Source: Glaciimonas sp.
Lineage (GTDB): Bacteria; Pseudomonadota; Gammaproteobacteria; Burkholderiales; Burkholderiaceae_D
Direction: 5' to 3'
NCBI GenBank assembly: GCA_012927625.1
Contig: JABBOV010000002.1
Coordinates: 1-64,000, forward strand
DNA length: 64,000 nt
Shown here: positions 34,297-43,250 of the stretch, in pieces
Layout of the letters: every line of letters begins with the position of its first letter
Numbering within the stretch: the first letter of the stretch is position 1
Notes under the pieces: generated by a model
What the model saw: the letters and a program-made list of their open reading frames with translations, nothing else
Told to the model about the DNA's origin: nothing
Databases searched by the model: none
Position numbers and translations under genes: made by a program

Positions 34297-36282
34297 ATGA
34301 ATAATAGAAACCGCATACTCGCGGTACTTGGAATCGTTGCACTCGGCCTTTTCCCGATTGTCTTCCCCAACCCGTACTATATCCATCTGGCCGAAACTAT
34401 CCTGATATACGCGATCCTGCTGTTCGGACTGGATATCGTGGTTGGCTATACCGGTCAAGTCTCACTTGGCCACGCCGGCCTGTTCGGGGTCGGCTCATAC
34501 ACAACCGGCGTACTGATCTTGAAGCTGGGCGCGCCGTTCCTGATTGCGGCACCGGCCAGCATTGCCCTGACCGCGCTATTCGGCGCAATCCTCGCGTTGC
34601 CCGCACTGCGCGTGACCGGACCTTATCTGGCGATGGTGACGCTGGCATTCGGCACCATCATTCAGATATTAATTAACGAAATGACTTTCCTGACCGAAGG
34701 CCCGCTCGGAATCAAGGTGACGAAACCAGCGCTGCTTGGCTTCAAGCTTGATGATGTCAGCTTTTTTTATCTGGTCGCAATACTGATGATACTGTCTCTA
34801 ATCGTCGCATCCCGAATCCTGAAGTCGCATCTGGGACGCGCGTTCCAGGCCCTGCGCGACAGCCCGGTCGCCTGTGATTGCATGGGCGTGTCCGTATATC
34901 GCTACAAGGTATATGCGTTCGTGATCAGCGCCGCTTTTGCCGGACTGGCTGGTAGCCTGTATACGTATTCGCAAGAGTACATCTCGCCCAATACCTACAA
35001 TTTTGAGCTAACTATCTTGTTCTTGCTGGCGATAATCATGGGGGGGCGCAAGACCCGCAGCGGCGCCTTGATCGGCGCACTGATCGTAGTGATGCTGCCC
35101 AGCCTGCTGTCGGATATTGAACTGTTCCGTAAAATTGCAGTGCTGTTTGCAGTAGTTGCTCTGCTCAGTTCAGCCACTCTGCTGGCCAAACGACGCAAGT
35201 CGTTGCGCGAGGTCGCGGTGCCGGTGTTGGCCACGGTCGGCATGGCGGTGTTTTCATTCAAACTGCAAAACATTACAGACTGGCGGCTGACGATATTTGG
35301 CGTGATGACGCTGTTTGTCGTGTACTACCTGCAGGATGGGATTGTCGGCTTCGCGCGCAATCTGGTGGAGCGGTTGCGTCCCAGCACAGTACGCGAGCAT
35401 GATGAATACCACGTCCAAGGCAATGAAAAGCTGGCGTTGGAAACGTCGGCCGACAGTGCTGATCAAAGTGGCAATCTACTCCATGCAACCCAGGTATTGA
35501 TGCAATTCGGCGGCCTGAAGGCACTCAATCAGGTTGACCTGGATATCGCCAAAGGGACAATCCACGGACTGATCGGGCCGAACGGCTCCGGCAAGAGCAC
35601 GATGATGAATGTGCTCACCGGGATTTACCAACCGACCGCCGGTACAGTCGAATTCAATGGCCGCGTGGTATCGGGATCGACACCGTCTGCCATCGCGCTG
35701 GGTGGCGTTGCCCGTACGTTCCAGAACGTGCAGTTATTCGGCGAAATGACTTCCACCGAAAACGTACTGGTCGGGCTGCACCACACGTTCAAATGCAACT
35801 TGCTCGATGTGATGCTCAATACGCCACGCTATCGCAAGGAAGAGCGCCGGGCGCGGGTGCGCGCCGCCAGCATCCTGCTGTTTGCCGGGCTGATCGATCT
35901 GGCCAATGAAGAAGCGCGCAATCTGCCGTATGGCAAGCAGCGGGTGCTGGAGATCAGCCGTGCGCTAGGCTTGAACCCGAGCCTGCTGCTGCTCGATGAA
36001 CCGGCGGCCGGCCTGACTGCGCCCGATATCGTCGAACTGGTGGCGATCATCCGCAAAATTCGCCAGCACGGCATCACCTTGATCCTGATTGAGCATCACA
36101 TGGATGTCGTGATGACGCTGTGCGATACGGTGACGGTACTGGACTTCGGTCAAAAAATTGCCGAGGGCATGCCGGCTAGTGTGCAGGCCGACCCGAAAGT
36201 GATCGAGGCATATCTGGGCGGCACCGCAGGCGATGAGCCTGCTGGCGGGGCAGTGCAGACTGTTGCGCCTGTATCAAATTAA
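34297..36282 (+). CDS. Fused LivM permease-LivG ATPase
   Basis: 661 residues. Residues 1 to about 345 are a LivM permease (LFGLDIVVGYTGQVSLGHAGLFGVGSYTTG, RLRDSPVACDCMGV-type loop). After a hydrophilic linker (about 355-390) comes a LivG ATPase: Walker A GPNGSGKST (about 427), LPYGKQRVLEISRAL signature (about 541), LLLLDEPAAGL Walker B (about 563), and the LivG-type C-terminus. Normally these are two proteins; the fusion ties one ATPase to each permease. Extra helices between 280 and 345 are longer than in standard LivM. Confidence 0.9.
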   Translation: MNNRNRILAVLGIVALGLFPIVFPNPYYIHLAETILIYAILLFGLDIVVGYTGQVSLGHAGLFGVGSYTTGVLILKLGAPFLIAAPASIALTALFGAILALPALRVTGPYLAMVTLAFGTIIQILINEMTFLTEGPLGIKVTKPALLGFKLDDVSFFYLVAILMILSLIVASRILKSHLGRAFQALRDSPVACDCMGVSVYRYKVYAFVISAAFAGLAGSLYTYSQEYISPNTYNFELTILFLLAIIMGGRKTRSGALIGALIVVMLPSLLSDIELFRKIAVLFAVVALLSSATLLAKRRKSLREVAVPVLATVGMAVFSFKLQNITDWRLTIFGVMTLFVVYYLQDGIVGFARNLVERLRPSTVREHDEYHVQGNEKLALETSADSADQSGNLLHATQVLMQFGGLKALNQVDLDIAKGTIHGLIGPNGSGKSTMMNVLTGIYQPTAGTVEFNGRVVSGSTPSAIALGGVARTFQNVQLFGEMTSTENVLVGLHHTFKCNLLDVMLNTPRYRKEERRARVRAASILLFAGLIDLANEEARNLPYGKQRVLEISRALGLNPSLLLLDEPAAGLTAPDIVELVAIIRKIRQHGITLILIEHHMDVVMTLCDTVTVLDFGQKIAEGMPASVQADPKVIEAYLGGTAGDEPAGGAVQTVAPVSN

Positions 36283-36456
36283 GCACGCATTAAGGTAACT
36301 GTTCAGACTGCCAGCTAACGACTGTTTGGATTTCCGCGCCCTACCTTGCTCCCACTTGCGGGAGAAAGCATGCTGGGGTGTGGGTTATCCAGTGCAGTAG
36401 TCCGAACAGTAACAAATTAGGCAAATATTAAAGCGAAAAATAAGCGAGGCGACAAG

Positions 36457-37185
36457 ATGCTTTCAATTACCAATCTACAAGCGGCCTACGGCAAGGTGGA
36501 AGTGCTGCACGGTATCTCGATGGAAGTGCCCAAAGGCAAGGTCGTGACCCTGATCGGCTCCAACGGCGCCGGCAAGACCACCACGATGCGGGCCATCTCC
36601 GGCATGATCAAGCCTAAGGGCGGCAGCGTGAAGCTGGGTGGCAAGGATGTCACCGGGATGGATTCGCACCTGATTGCGCGCGCCGGGCTAGCCCACTCTC
36701 CAGAAGGGCGGCGGGTGTTCTCGACCATGAGCGTGACCGACAACCTGCTGCTCGGAGCTTTTCCTCGCTACACTCGGGCCCGACCGCGGGGCGACATCAA
36801 GGCAGACCTGGAACGGGCCCTCGAATTATTTCCGCGCCTGAAAGAACGGCAGACACAATTGGCCGGCACCTTGTCAGGCGGCGAGCAGCAAATGCTGGCG
36901 ATGGCGCGCGCGGTGATGCTCAATCCTGAAGTGGTGCTGCTGGATGAGCCCTCAATGGGACTGGCGCCGATTCTGGTTGAAGAAGTGTTTCGGATTATCT
37001 CGCGCCTCAAGGCAGAGGGCGTCACGATGCTGCTGGTCGAACAATTCGCCGCCGCCGCGTTAAATGTGGCCGATTACGGCTACGTGCTGGAAAACGGCCG
37101 CATCTCGGTGCACGGCCCAGCCGACAAGCTGAAGAACGATCCGGCGGTGCAGGCCGCCTATCTGGGCGGTTCACATCAGCATTAA
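36457..37185 (+). CDS. livF: Branched-chain amino-acid ABC ATPase LivF
   Basis: 242 residues. Walker A GSNGAGKTT, the LivF hallmark SPEGRRVFSTMSVTDNLLLGA, signature LSGGEQQMLAMARA and Walker B VVLLDEPSMGLAP are present. It pairs with the LivG domain of the preceding fusion. A 174-bp gap with a short CTCCC/GGGAG hairpin (about 36350-36366) separates them, so it may have a processing site or weaker coupling. Confidence 0.93.
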   Translation: MLSITNLQAAYGKVEVLHGISMEVPKGKVVTLIGSNGAGKTTTMRAISGMIKPKGGSVKLGGKDVTGMDSHLIARAGLAHSPEGRRVFSTMSVTDNLLLGAFPRYTRARPRGDIKADLERALELFPRLKERQTQLAGTLSGGEQQMLAMARAVMLNPEVVLLDEPSMGLAPILVEEVFRIISRLKAEGVTMLLVEQFAAAALNVADYGYVLENGRISVHGPADKLKNDPAVQAAYLGGSHQH

Positions 37186-37274
37186 AATTTCTGACCATGG
37201 TGACGGTACAACTACGATTTGGTCACCAGGGGTGCAACTACCTGCGCTAAAGCCCAGGCAGTTGCACAAACTGC

Positions 37275-38330
37275 TTACGCCAGCGCCGGATAATCGATGT
37301 AGCCTTCAGGCGTCGCTTGATAAAAGGTAGCCGGATTCGGTGCATTCAATGGCGCATTGATCTTCAGTCGGCGCGGCAGATCAGGGTTGGCGATGAACAA
37401 CTGCCCGAAAGCGACCGCATCGGCATCGCCCGTTGTCAGCAATTGCTCGGCTGTCGCCTTGGTCAATTGTTGATTGGCGATGTAAACACCACCAAATGCT
37501 TTTTTGAGTTGTGGGCCAAGCCGGTTTTCACTTTGTGGTTCCCGCGCACAGATAAAGGCGATGCCGCGCTTGCCCAGTTCGCGCGCAATATAGCTGAAAG
37601 TCTCGATCGGATTGGAGTCGCCCATGCTGTGGCTATCGCAAGCCGGAGCCAAATGCATGCCTACCAGCCCCGCACCCCATACCGCAATACAGGCATCGGT
37701 TACTTCTAACATCAGACGGGCGCGATTTTCGAGCGATCCGCCGTAGATGTCAGTACGCTTATTACTGCCATCCTGTAAAAACTGGTCGAGCAAATACCCA
37801 TTAGCGCCATGCACTTCAACCCCGTCAAAATTTGCCACCTTCGCATTTTCAGCGCCTTTACGGTAAGCCGCGACTATTCCCGGAATTTCTGCCAAATCGA
37901 GCGCCCTTGGCGTGACGTAATCACGGCTCGGGCGCACCAGACTGACATGCCCTTGTGCTGCAATCGCACTCGGTGCAACCGGCAACGCACCATCCAGGAA
38001 GATCGGGTCTGAAATCCGGCCGACATGCCACAATTGCAGCACAATGCGTCCACCGGCAGCGTGTACTGCGTCGGTCACCTGCCGCCAGCCGGCAACTTGT
38101 TCGTCGGACCAGATACCGGGCGTATCGGCATAACCCACGCCTTGCGGTGTCACCGCAGTGGCTTCACTAATAATCAGGCCCGCGGATGCGCGCTGCACAT
38201 AATATTGCGTCATCAGCGCGTTTGGCACACGCCCTTCCCCGACTGCTCGGGAGCGCGTCAAAGGTGACATGATGATGCGATTTGGGAGATTGAGCGCGCC
38301 AATCTTGATTGGGTCAAATAAAGTAATCAT
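37275..38330 (-). CDS. Old-yellow-enzyme family alkene reductase (NemA-like)
   Basis: 351 residues from ATG 38330. FMN-dependent TIM-barrel with LFDPIKIGALNLPNRIIMSPLTRSRA, LQLWHVGRIS, the substrate-binding H-x-x-N pair in VEVHGANGYLLDQFL and the YGGSLENRARL motif. It reduces activated alkenes, nitro-esters or N-ethylmaleimide with NAD(P)H. An ArsR-family gene lies 84 bp upstream on the same strand with a strong palindrome in front of it, suggesting an inducible detoxification operon. Confidence 0.92.
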   Translation of the reverse strand: MITLFDPIKIGALNLPNRIIMSPLTRSRAVGEGRVPNALMTQYYVQRASAGLIISEATAVTPQGVGYADTPGIWSDEQVAGWRQVTDAVHAAGGRIVLQLWHVGRISDPIFLDGALPVAPSAIAAQGHVSLVRPSRDYVTPRALDLAEIPGIVAAYRKGAENAKVANFDGVEVHGANGYLLDQFLQDGSNKRTDIYGGSLENRARLMLEVTDACIAVWGAGLVGMHLAPACDSHSMGDSNPIETFSYIARELGKRGIAFICAREPQSENRLGPQLKKAFGGVYIANQQLTKATAEQLLTTGDADAVAFGQLFIANPDLPRRLKINAPLNAPNPATFYQATPEGYIDYPALA

Positions 38331-38414
38331 GGTAATTTTCACTTTCAATTAAGTTGAGAAAAACTGGAGTTAAGAGTTAAGAGTGCAGGTCTTTTTTACA
38401 GGATGCATCAAGGC

Positions 38415-38753
38415 TCAAAAAACTTCTGTATCGGATTGCACATCCTTTTTTTCGCTGCACAAATCGTCATTGATATAGGCGCGAAATGCGGTAATTGTCG
38501 GCTCATTGCGGTTAAAAAAAATCCATTGCCCCACGCGTTTTGAAGTAACGAGTTCTGCCTGCTGCAAAATCGCCAGGTGCGCTGAAACAGTCGATTGGGA
38601 CAACCCGGTGCGCTGGTTGATTAAACCCGCACAAACGCCCAGATCAAGCGGATATTCCTGATGGGAAAAATAGCGATTGGGTTCTTTAAGCCAACCGAGT
38701 ATTTGTCGTCGCACCGAGTTGGCCAGTGCCTTGTGAATTGCATCAAAGTCCAT
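38415..38753 (-). CDS. ArsR-family winged-helix repressor
   Basis: 112 residues. Winged HTH: DAIHKALANSVRRQILGWLKEP and GLSQSTVSAHLAILQQAELVTSKRVGQWIFFNRNEP. Cysteines at 41 and in the C-terminal tail (LCSEKK) could be redox- or electrophile-sensing but no classic metal motif is evident. It is first in the operon with the alkene reductase, and a perfect 10-bp-arm palindrome lies 36 bp upstream of its start, the likely autoregulatory operator. Confidence 0.9.
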   Translation of the reverse strand: MDFDAIHKALANSVRRQILGWLKEPNRYFSHQEYPLDLGVCAGLINQRTGLSQSTVSAHLAILQQAELVTSKRVGQWIFFNRNEPTITAFRAYINDDLCSEKKDVQSDTEVF

Positions 38754-38788
38754 AGTCTTGGAAGAATTGCATATTGTAATTTGGTGAA

Positions 38789-38816
38789 ATTAATATCGTC
38801 ATATTACGATATTAAT
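38789..38816 (-). promoter_or_regulatory. Palindromic operator upstream of the ArsR/alkene-reductase operon
   Basis: ATTAATATCG (38789-38798) and CGATATTAAT (38807-38816) are perfect inverted arms separated by 8 bp. Size, AT-richness and position just upstream of the ArsR start fit ArsR-family operators overlapping the promoter. Confidence 0.7.
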
Positions 38817-38917
38817 CCATATCATGCAGAGATCCAATTCGCAGGTGCAGTAATCGTTGTACGTATCGTCTCCGTGATATGCTTGCCGGCCAAGAATAAA
38901 CTGCATAATCGCTGTCG

Positions 38918-39385
38918 ATGAATACGTCCAATCCTGTCCCAGTCACTGCCCCCGTCACTGCTCCAAACCCAATTCAAGCTGCACGCGCTTTACTCAAAGA
39001 GCTGCAGGAGAAATTCGTGGCTTTTCGTGAGTACAAGCCACTTTCGATCGGGATCGACAAGCAGCTCATCGCACTAATGCCAGCGACCAACCGCAAAATC
39101 CTGCGGATTGCATTAGGCATCCACACAAGATCGTTGCGGTACATGAAAGGTTTGGAAAAAGCAACCGTCAGGTTTGACCTTGATGACAACGCTACCGACG
39201 CCATCACGGAAGAACATCGCACCCATGCATCCGAGGTCTTGCGGGAACGCTTCAAGAAAGATGCCGAGCAGCGCAAGGCGCACCGCGAAGCCGAAGAAGA
39301 AAGACGCAAAGCCGAAGAGGTACAGCGCCAGCACACCGAAAAACTAGGCCAACTCGCGGCCAAATTTTCTCGTAGCGGCAGCTAA
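38918..39385 (+). CDS. ProQ/FinO-domain RNA chaperone
   Basis: 155 residues. A disordered Pro/Val/Thr N-terminus (about 1-17) leads into a ProQ/FinO domain (about 18-105: ARALLKELQEKFVAFREYKPLSIGIDKQL, RKILRIALGIHTRSLRYMKGLEKATVRFDLD). The C-terminus is a highly charged helix (EEERRKAEEVQRQHTEKL). Such proteins bind structured RNAs and help sRNA regulation. It is a single gene. Confidence 0.88.
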   Translation: MNTSNPVPVTAPVTAPNPIQAARALLKELQEKFVAFREYKPLSIGIDKQLIALMPATNRKILRIALGIHTRSLRYMKGLEKATVRFDLDDNATDAITEEHRTHASEVLRERFKKDAEQRKAHREAEEERRKAEEVQRQHTEKLGQLAAKFSRSGS

Positions 39386-39853
39386 CATCTATCAAAAAAC
39401 CCGCTAAGTTGTTGTAACCAGGCACCGATTGAGCAATTAACTCACGCTTGACCGAATACCGATTTCTTGCCAATTCCCTGACCGACACCAACGCGCCGGT
39501 TAGTGAGCAAAGGCGGGTGACCAAGCGACCACCTTGAAGCGCCTAAATTGCAAAACGCAGAATTAAGCTGGAGTGTGGCCGTTGACTCCTGAATGAATTG
39601 CAGCAATCAGGGTTTAGTATGAATCTGATACTGAAAATTTCAAAAAAATTAATCTGTGCACTCGAATTCGGCTAAAATTGCTTTTTTGCAAAATTTGTAT
39701 CATTCAAGGCAACAATATTTATAAATATAATGATCGCGCACGCCACTGCTTGCTAGACCCAGCCTTAAGCAGTCTCCAGAATCCTGCTGCGACACACTTG
39801 CGCATACGCACCGGATAAGACAGACCGATGCCGATACGCTCTAGGAGTTGAGG
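39386..39853. other. Intergenic region upstream of a diguanylate cyclase gene
   Basis: 468 bp. No credible gene; AT-rich from 39640 to 39740, with a TTGC...GCAA dyad around 39680-39693 (TTGCTTTTTTGCAAAA). The AGGAG at 39843-39847 serves the next gene. Confidence 0.4.
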
Positions 39854-40885
39854 ATGAAAGCCCTCCTGCAACACTTGACTTCCATGACACGCCAGCGCGA
39901 CCACGCTTTACTGGATGCGTCAGTCATCGCGGCGCTGGCAGATGTAATGGCGGCCGATCATGTGCGCCAACTGGAAGTGCTGCGGGTACGCGATGAAATA
40001 CGCCTCAAACTCACCGCTTGCAGGCTCCATGCCTGCGCAGAATGCAATAGCGCTCAGTGCCGCGGAGATACGATGCCCCTTAGCCCGGAACTAGCAGCCG
40101 CGGTAAGCCAGCATCAAGCCAGTGCTCAAAAAATAATGCCTAACGGCAATCACATATTGTGGCTGCTAGTCTGGGTGGATGATAACTTCACCACTTGCCT
40201 GGAACTGTGGAATCCCGCCACATGCGATGGAAAAACGCTGGAGATGGCCCAGGCGCTCATCGCCATTTATGCCAATCACCGCAGCCTGCTCGATTACAGC
40301 CAGCGCGATTCCCTGACCGACCTGCTCAACCGCAAGACCTTTGACCAGAATTTTTCGAAAGTATTGCGCTCATTGGAGCAGCACGATACGCAATCCGATT
40401 TGCCGCAGCAAGAACGTCGGCAACCCGAGGCAAACAAGAATCAGTGGCTGGCGGTAGTTGACATCGACCATTTCAAGCATGTCAATGACGCGTTCGGCCA
40501 CCTGTATGGCGATGAAGTGCTGCTACTGATGGCCAATCTGATCCGTAGTTCGTTCCGTCCGCATGACGGCCTGTTCCGCTTTGGAGGCGAAGAATTCGTG
40601 ATCTTGTTGCAGGCTGCCGCACTGGAAAATGCACAGTGCATTTTTGAGCGCTTTCGCAGCAACGTCGAAAAATATCATTTTCCACAAGTCGGCCAAGTCA
40701 CCGTCAGCATCGGTTTTACCCGTATCGATTTGAATGCAACCCCAGTGGTCGTTCTCGGACATGCCGACCTCGCGCTCTACCATGCTAAAACCCACGGTCG
40801 GAACCAGGTCTGCTATTACGAAAAGCTGGTGGAAGACGGCCAGTTGAAGTCGGAGATATCGAACGATATGGTGGAATTTTTTTAA
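39854..40885 (+). CDS. Diguanylate cyclase with an N-terminal four-cysteine cluster
   Basis: 343 residues from ATG 39854 (AGGAG seven bases upstream). The C-terminal GGDEF domain has GGEEF at 244-248 and an RPHD inhibitory site five residues before it, so it should be active and feedback-controlled. The N-terminal about 150 residues form a sensory region of unrecognised type containing C56-x4-C61-x2-C64-x4-C69, a pattern compatible with Zn, Fe-S or redox sensing. No membrane helix is visible, so it is cytoplasmic. The GGAGTAT repeat follows the stop codon. Confidence 0.88.
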   Translation: MKALLQHLTSMTRQRDHALLDASVIAALADVMAADHVRQLEVLRVRDEIRLKLTACRLHACAECNSAQCRGDTMPLSPELAAAVSQHQASAQKIMPNGNHILWLLVWVDDNFTTCLELWNPATCDGKTLEMAQALIAIYANHRSLLDYSQRDSLTDLLNRKTFDQNFSKVLRSLEQHDTQSDLPQQERRQPEANKNQWLAVVDIDHFKHVNDAFGHLYGDEVLLLMANLIRSSFRPHDGLFRFGGEEFVILLQAAALENAQCIFERFRSNVEKYHFPQVGQVTVSIGFTRIDLNATPVVVLGHADLALYHAKTHGRNQVCYYEKLVEDGQLKSEISNDMVEFF

Positions 40886-40910
40886 TACGATTCCAAAATA
40901 TTATTAATGC

Positions 40911-40974
40911 GGAGTATGACAATAAATAGTCCATTCCACGCATTGTTTAATTGCAGCGCAAAAATATACACTAC
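40911..40974 (+). repeat. GGAGTAT intergenic repeat, copy 3
   Basis: GGAGTATGACAATAAATAGT, TTCCACGCATT, then AAAAATATACACTAC. It lies between the convergent GGDEF and PAS-GGDEF-EAL genes. Confidence 0.4.
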
Positions 40975-41025
40975 ACCAGTATAATTTTATGCAAAAATCA
41001 GTGTGAAATTAACGCCTGACCTGCT

Positions 41026-43134
41026 TCAGTCCACCGCCCCCACATACGGACTTGCGTCGTGTGATGCCAGCAAGCACGAAAATTCGTCGGCCGGAATTGG
41101 CCGGCTGAACAAATAACCTTGCATGCTGTGGCAGCCGTTGTCGATCAGGAAGCGCTGTTGCGCATGGGTTTCCACCCCTTCCGCGATTACTTGCAAATGC
41201 ATGCTGGTGCCCAGCGCAATGATGGCACGGGTAATTGCGGCGCCGTTAATATCGATGCCGATATCGCTGGTAAACGACTGATCGATTTTGAGTTTATAAA
41301 TCGGGAAACGCTTCAGTTGCGCCAGGCTGGAATAGCCGGTACCGAAGTCATCGATTGAAAACCGCACTCCGAGCGAACGCAGCTCTTGCATGGTGCCGAT
41401 CACACGCTCAGGACGCTGCATGATCAGACTTTCGGTCAGTTCCAATTCCAGCCGCTCAGGCGCCAGTCCAGTCTCTCGCAGGACTTGTTTTACCTGGGCG
41501 GCAAAATCGTCCTGGTTGAACTGCTTGGCCGATACATTTACGGCTACCCGCAAATGGTCGTACCCCTGCTCGTGCCAGCGCTGCGTTTCCTGACACGCTG
41601 TGCGCAATACCCACAAGCCGATCTCGACAATTTGCCCGGTTTCTTCGGCCACTGGAATAAACCGCATCGGCGAGATCAGCCCCATCTCGGGATGCGCCCA
41701 GCGCACCAGCGCTTCCATTCCAATGATCTGACCACTAGCAAAATCGAGCTGGGCTTGATAATAAACCTGAAACTCATTGCGCCGCAGCGCCAGTCGCAGG
41801 TTGTTTTCGATCAGCAGCCGTTCCATCGAAGCGACATTCATTTCTTCCCGGAAAAACTGAAAACTGCCGCTGCCCTTGGCGTGATGCAGCGCAACATCCA
41901 CATTTTTGAGCAGCATCGAAGGAGTCTTGCCATCATCAGGAAACAAGCTGATGCCGATGCAGGCGCTGACACTGATCTCATGCTCTTCGAGCCGAAAGGC
42001 TACGCTTAGCGCGGTCAGCACACGCTCAGCCAAGTGCGCAGCAGCATGTGCGCTATCCAAGTCTTCGAGGATGACCGCGAACTCGTCACCGAGGTGGCGG
42101 AAAACGGTATCGGCATTGCGCACGCTGGCCGCCAGACGTTCGGCCACCGCGATAATCACTTGGTCGCCGACATCGTGTCCCAAAGTGTCGTTGATGTGGC
42201 CCAGGCGTTCGATATTCATCGTCAGCAGCGCGACCCGCTGGTTTTTGGACTCTGCGTTGCGCAGCGCATGCTGCAGTCGCTCCTGCAGCAGCGCCCGGTT
42301 AGGCAGATTGGTCAGCGCATCGAAATAGGACAACCGCTCAATCTGGCTTTGTGCCGCCTTGACGTGTGAAATATCGCTGAAAGTACCGATGTAATTGGTA
42401 ACAGTGCCACTCGCATCTTGTACCTGACTGATCGACAGGAATTCGATGAAAACTTCGCCTGATTTGCGACGGTTAGAGATTTCTCCGCTCCAGCGACCGT
42501 GTTCGGCAATCGATTGCCACATCGTCTGGTAGAACGAAGCATCTTGCTGGCCCGATTGCAACAGCGCCGGGGTTTGGCCCAGCACTTCGTCGGCAGCGTA
42601 TCCGGTAATCACGCAAAAAGCGTGATTGACATTGAGAATGCGTGTTTTGGCATCGGTAATAACGATACCGTCGGTACTGCTTTCAAACACGGTGGCCGAT
42701 AGCCGCAATGCTTGTTCGGCACGCTCAAACTCGGTAATGTCAATCATTATGCCGCACATGTAAACCACTTGGTCGGCGCACACGCCGACGTTCACTGAAT
42801 CCTTGATCCAGACCACCCGGCCGTCAGCGGCCAGCATCCGGTATTCCAACGCGTGGCTGTTCCCGCCCTTGGTTTGCATCGCACGGTAATCAACGGTACG
42901 CTCGCGATCCTGTGGGTGAATATGGTCAATCCAGAAGCCTTCGGCGTACCAGTCTTCAATACGGTAGCCCAGGATGTGCTCGGCTTGCGCGCTCACAAAA
43001 GTGAAGCGAAAAGTAACCGGATCGGCCTCCCAGACGACTCCGTCGACACAATTGACTAGATTCTGAAAACGCTGTTGCGCCCATAGAATGGCGTCGACAG
43101 AAACAGCGGGCGGTGGGTCTGGAAAAGATGGCAC
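41026..43134 (-). CDS. PAS-PAS-GGDEF-EAL protein, probable c-di-GMP phosphodiesterase
   Basis: 702 residues. Two PAS domains (about 20-145 with a PAC end YMCGIMIDITEFERAEQ, and about 146-265), then GGDEF and EAL. The cyclase motif is LGDEF instead of GGDEF (with an RNAD I-site five residues before), so synthesis is unlikely. The EAL domain is complete: MEALVRW, NVSAKQF, ELTES, SIDDFGTGYSS and KIDQSF. I infer a PAS-controlled phosphodiesterase. No transmembrane segment. It converges on the diguanylate cyclase gene. Confidence 0.9.
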   Translation of the reverse strand: MPSFPDPPPAVSVDAILWAQQRFQNLVNCVDGVVWEADPVTFRFTFVSAQAEHILGYRIEDWYAEGFWIDHIHPQDRERTVDYRAMQTKGGNSHALEYRMLAADGRVVWIKDSVNVGVCADQVVYMCGIMIDITEFERAEQALRLSATVFESSTDGIVITDAKTRILNVNHAFCVITGYAADEVLGQTPALLQSGQQDASFYQTMWQSIAEHGRWSGEISNRRKSGEVFIEFLSISQVQDASGTVTNYIGTFSDISHVKAAQSQIERLSYFDALTNLPNRALLQERLQHALRNAESKNQRVALLTMNIERLGHINDTLGHDVGDQVIIAVAERLAASVRNADTVFRHLGDEFAVILEDLDSAHAAAHLAERVLTALSVAFRLEEHEISVSACIGISLFPDDGKTPSMLLKNVDVALHHAKGSGSFQFFREEMNVASMERLLIENNLRLALRRNEFQVYYQAQLDFASGQIIGMEALVRWAHPEMGLISPMRFIPVAEETGQIVEIGLWVLRTACQETQRWHEQGYDHLRVAVNVSAKQFNQDDFAAQVKQVLRETGLAPERLELELTESLIMQRPERVIGTMQELRSLGVRFSIDDFGTGYSSLAQLKRFPIYKLKIDQSFTSDIGIDINGAAITRAIIALGTSMHLQVIAEGVETHAQQRFLIDNGCHSMQGYLFSRPIPADEFSCLLASHDASPYVGAVD

Positions 43135-43250
43135 AAAAAACTTTCTGGGCTACGCCCCTGGGTGGCATTCTTTAGGCTGCGCTGATTATAATTAGAAGGG
43201 AGAGGTTTTACCAGACGTGACTAAACACCAGCAATGAATTGGCACTATCC

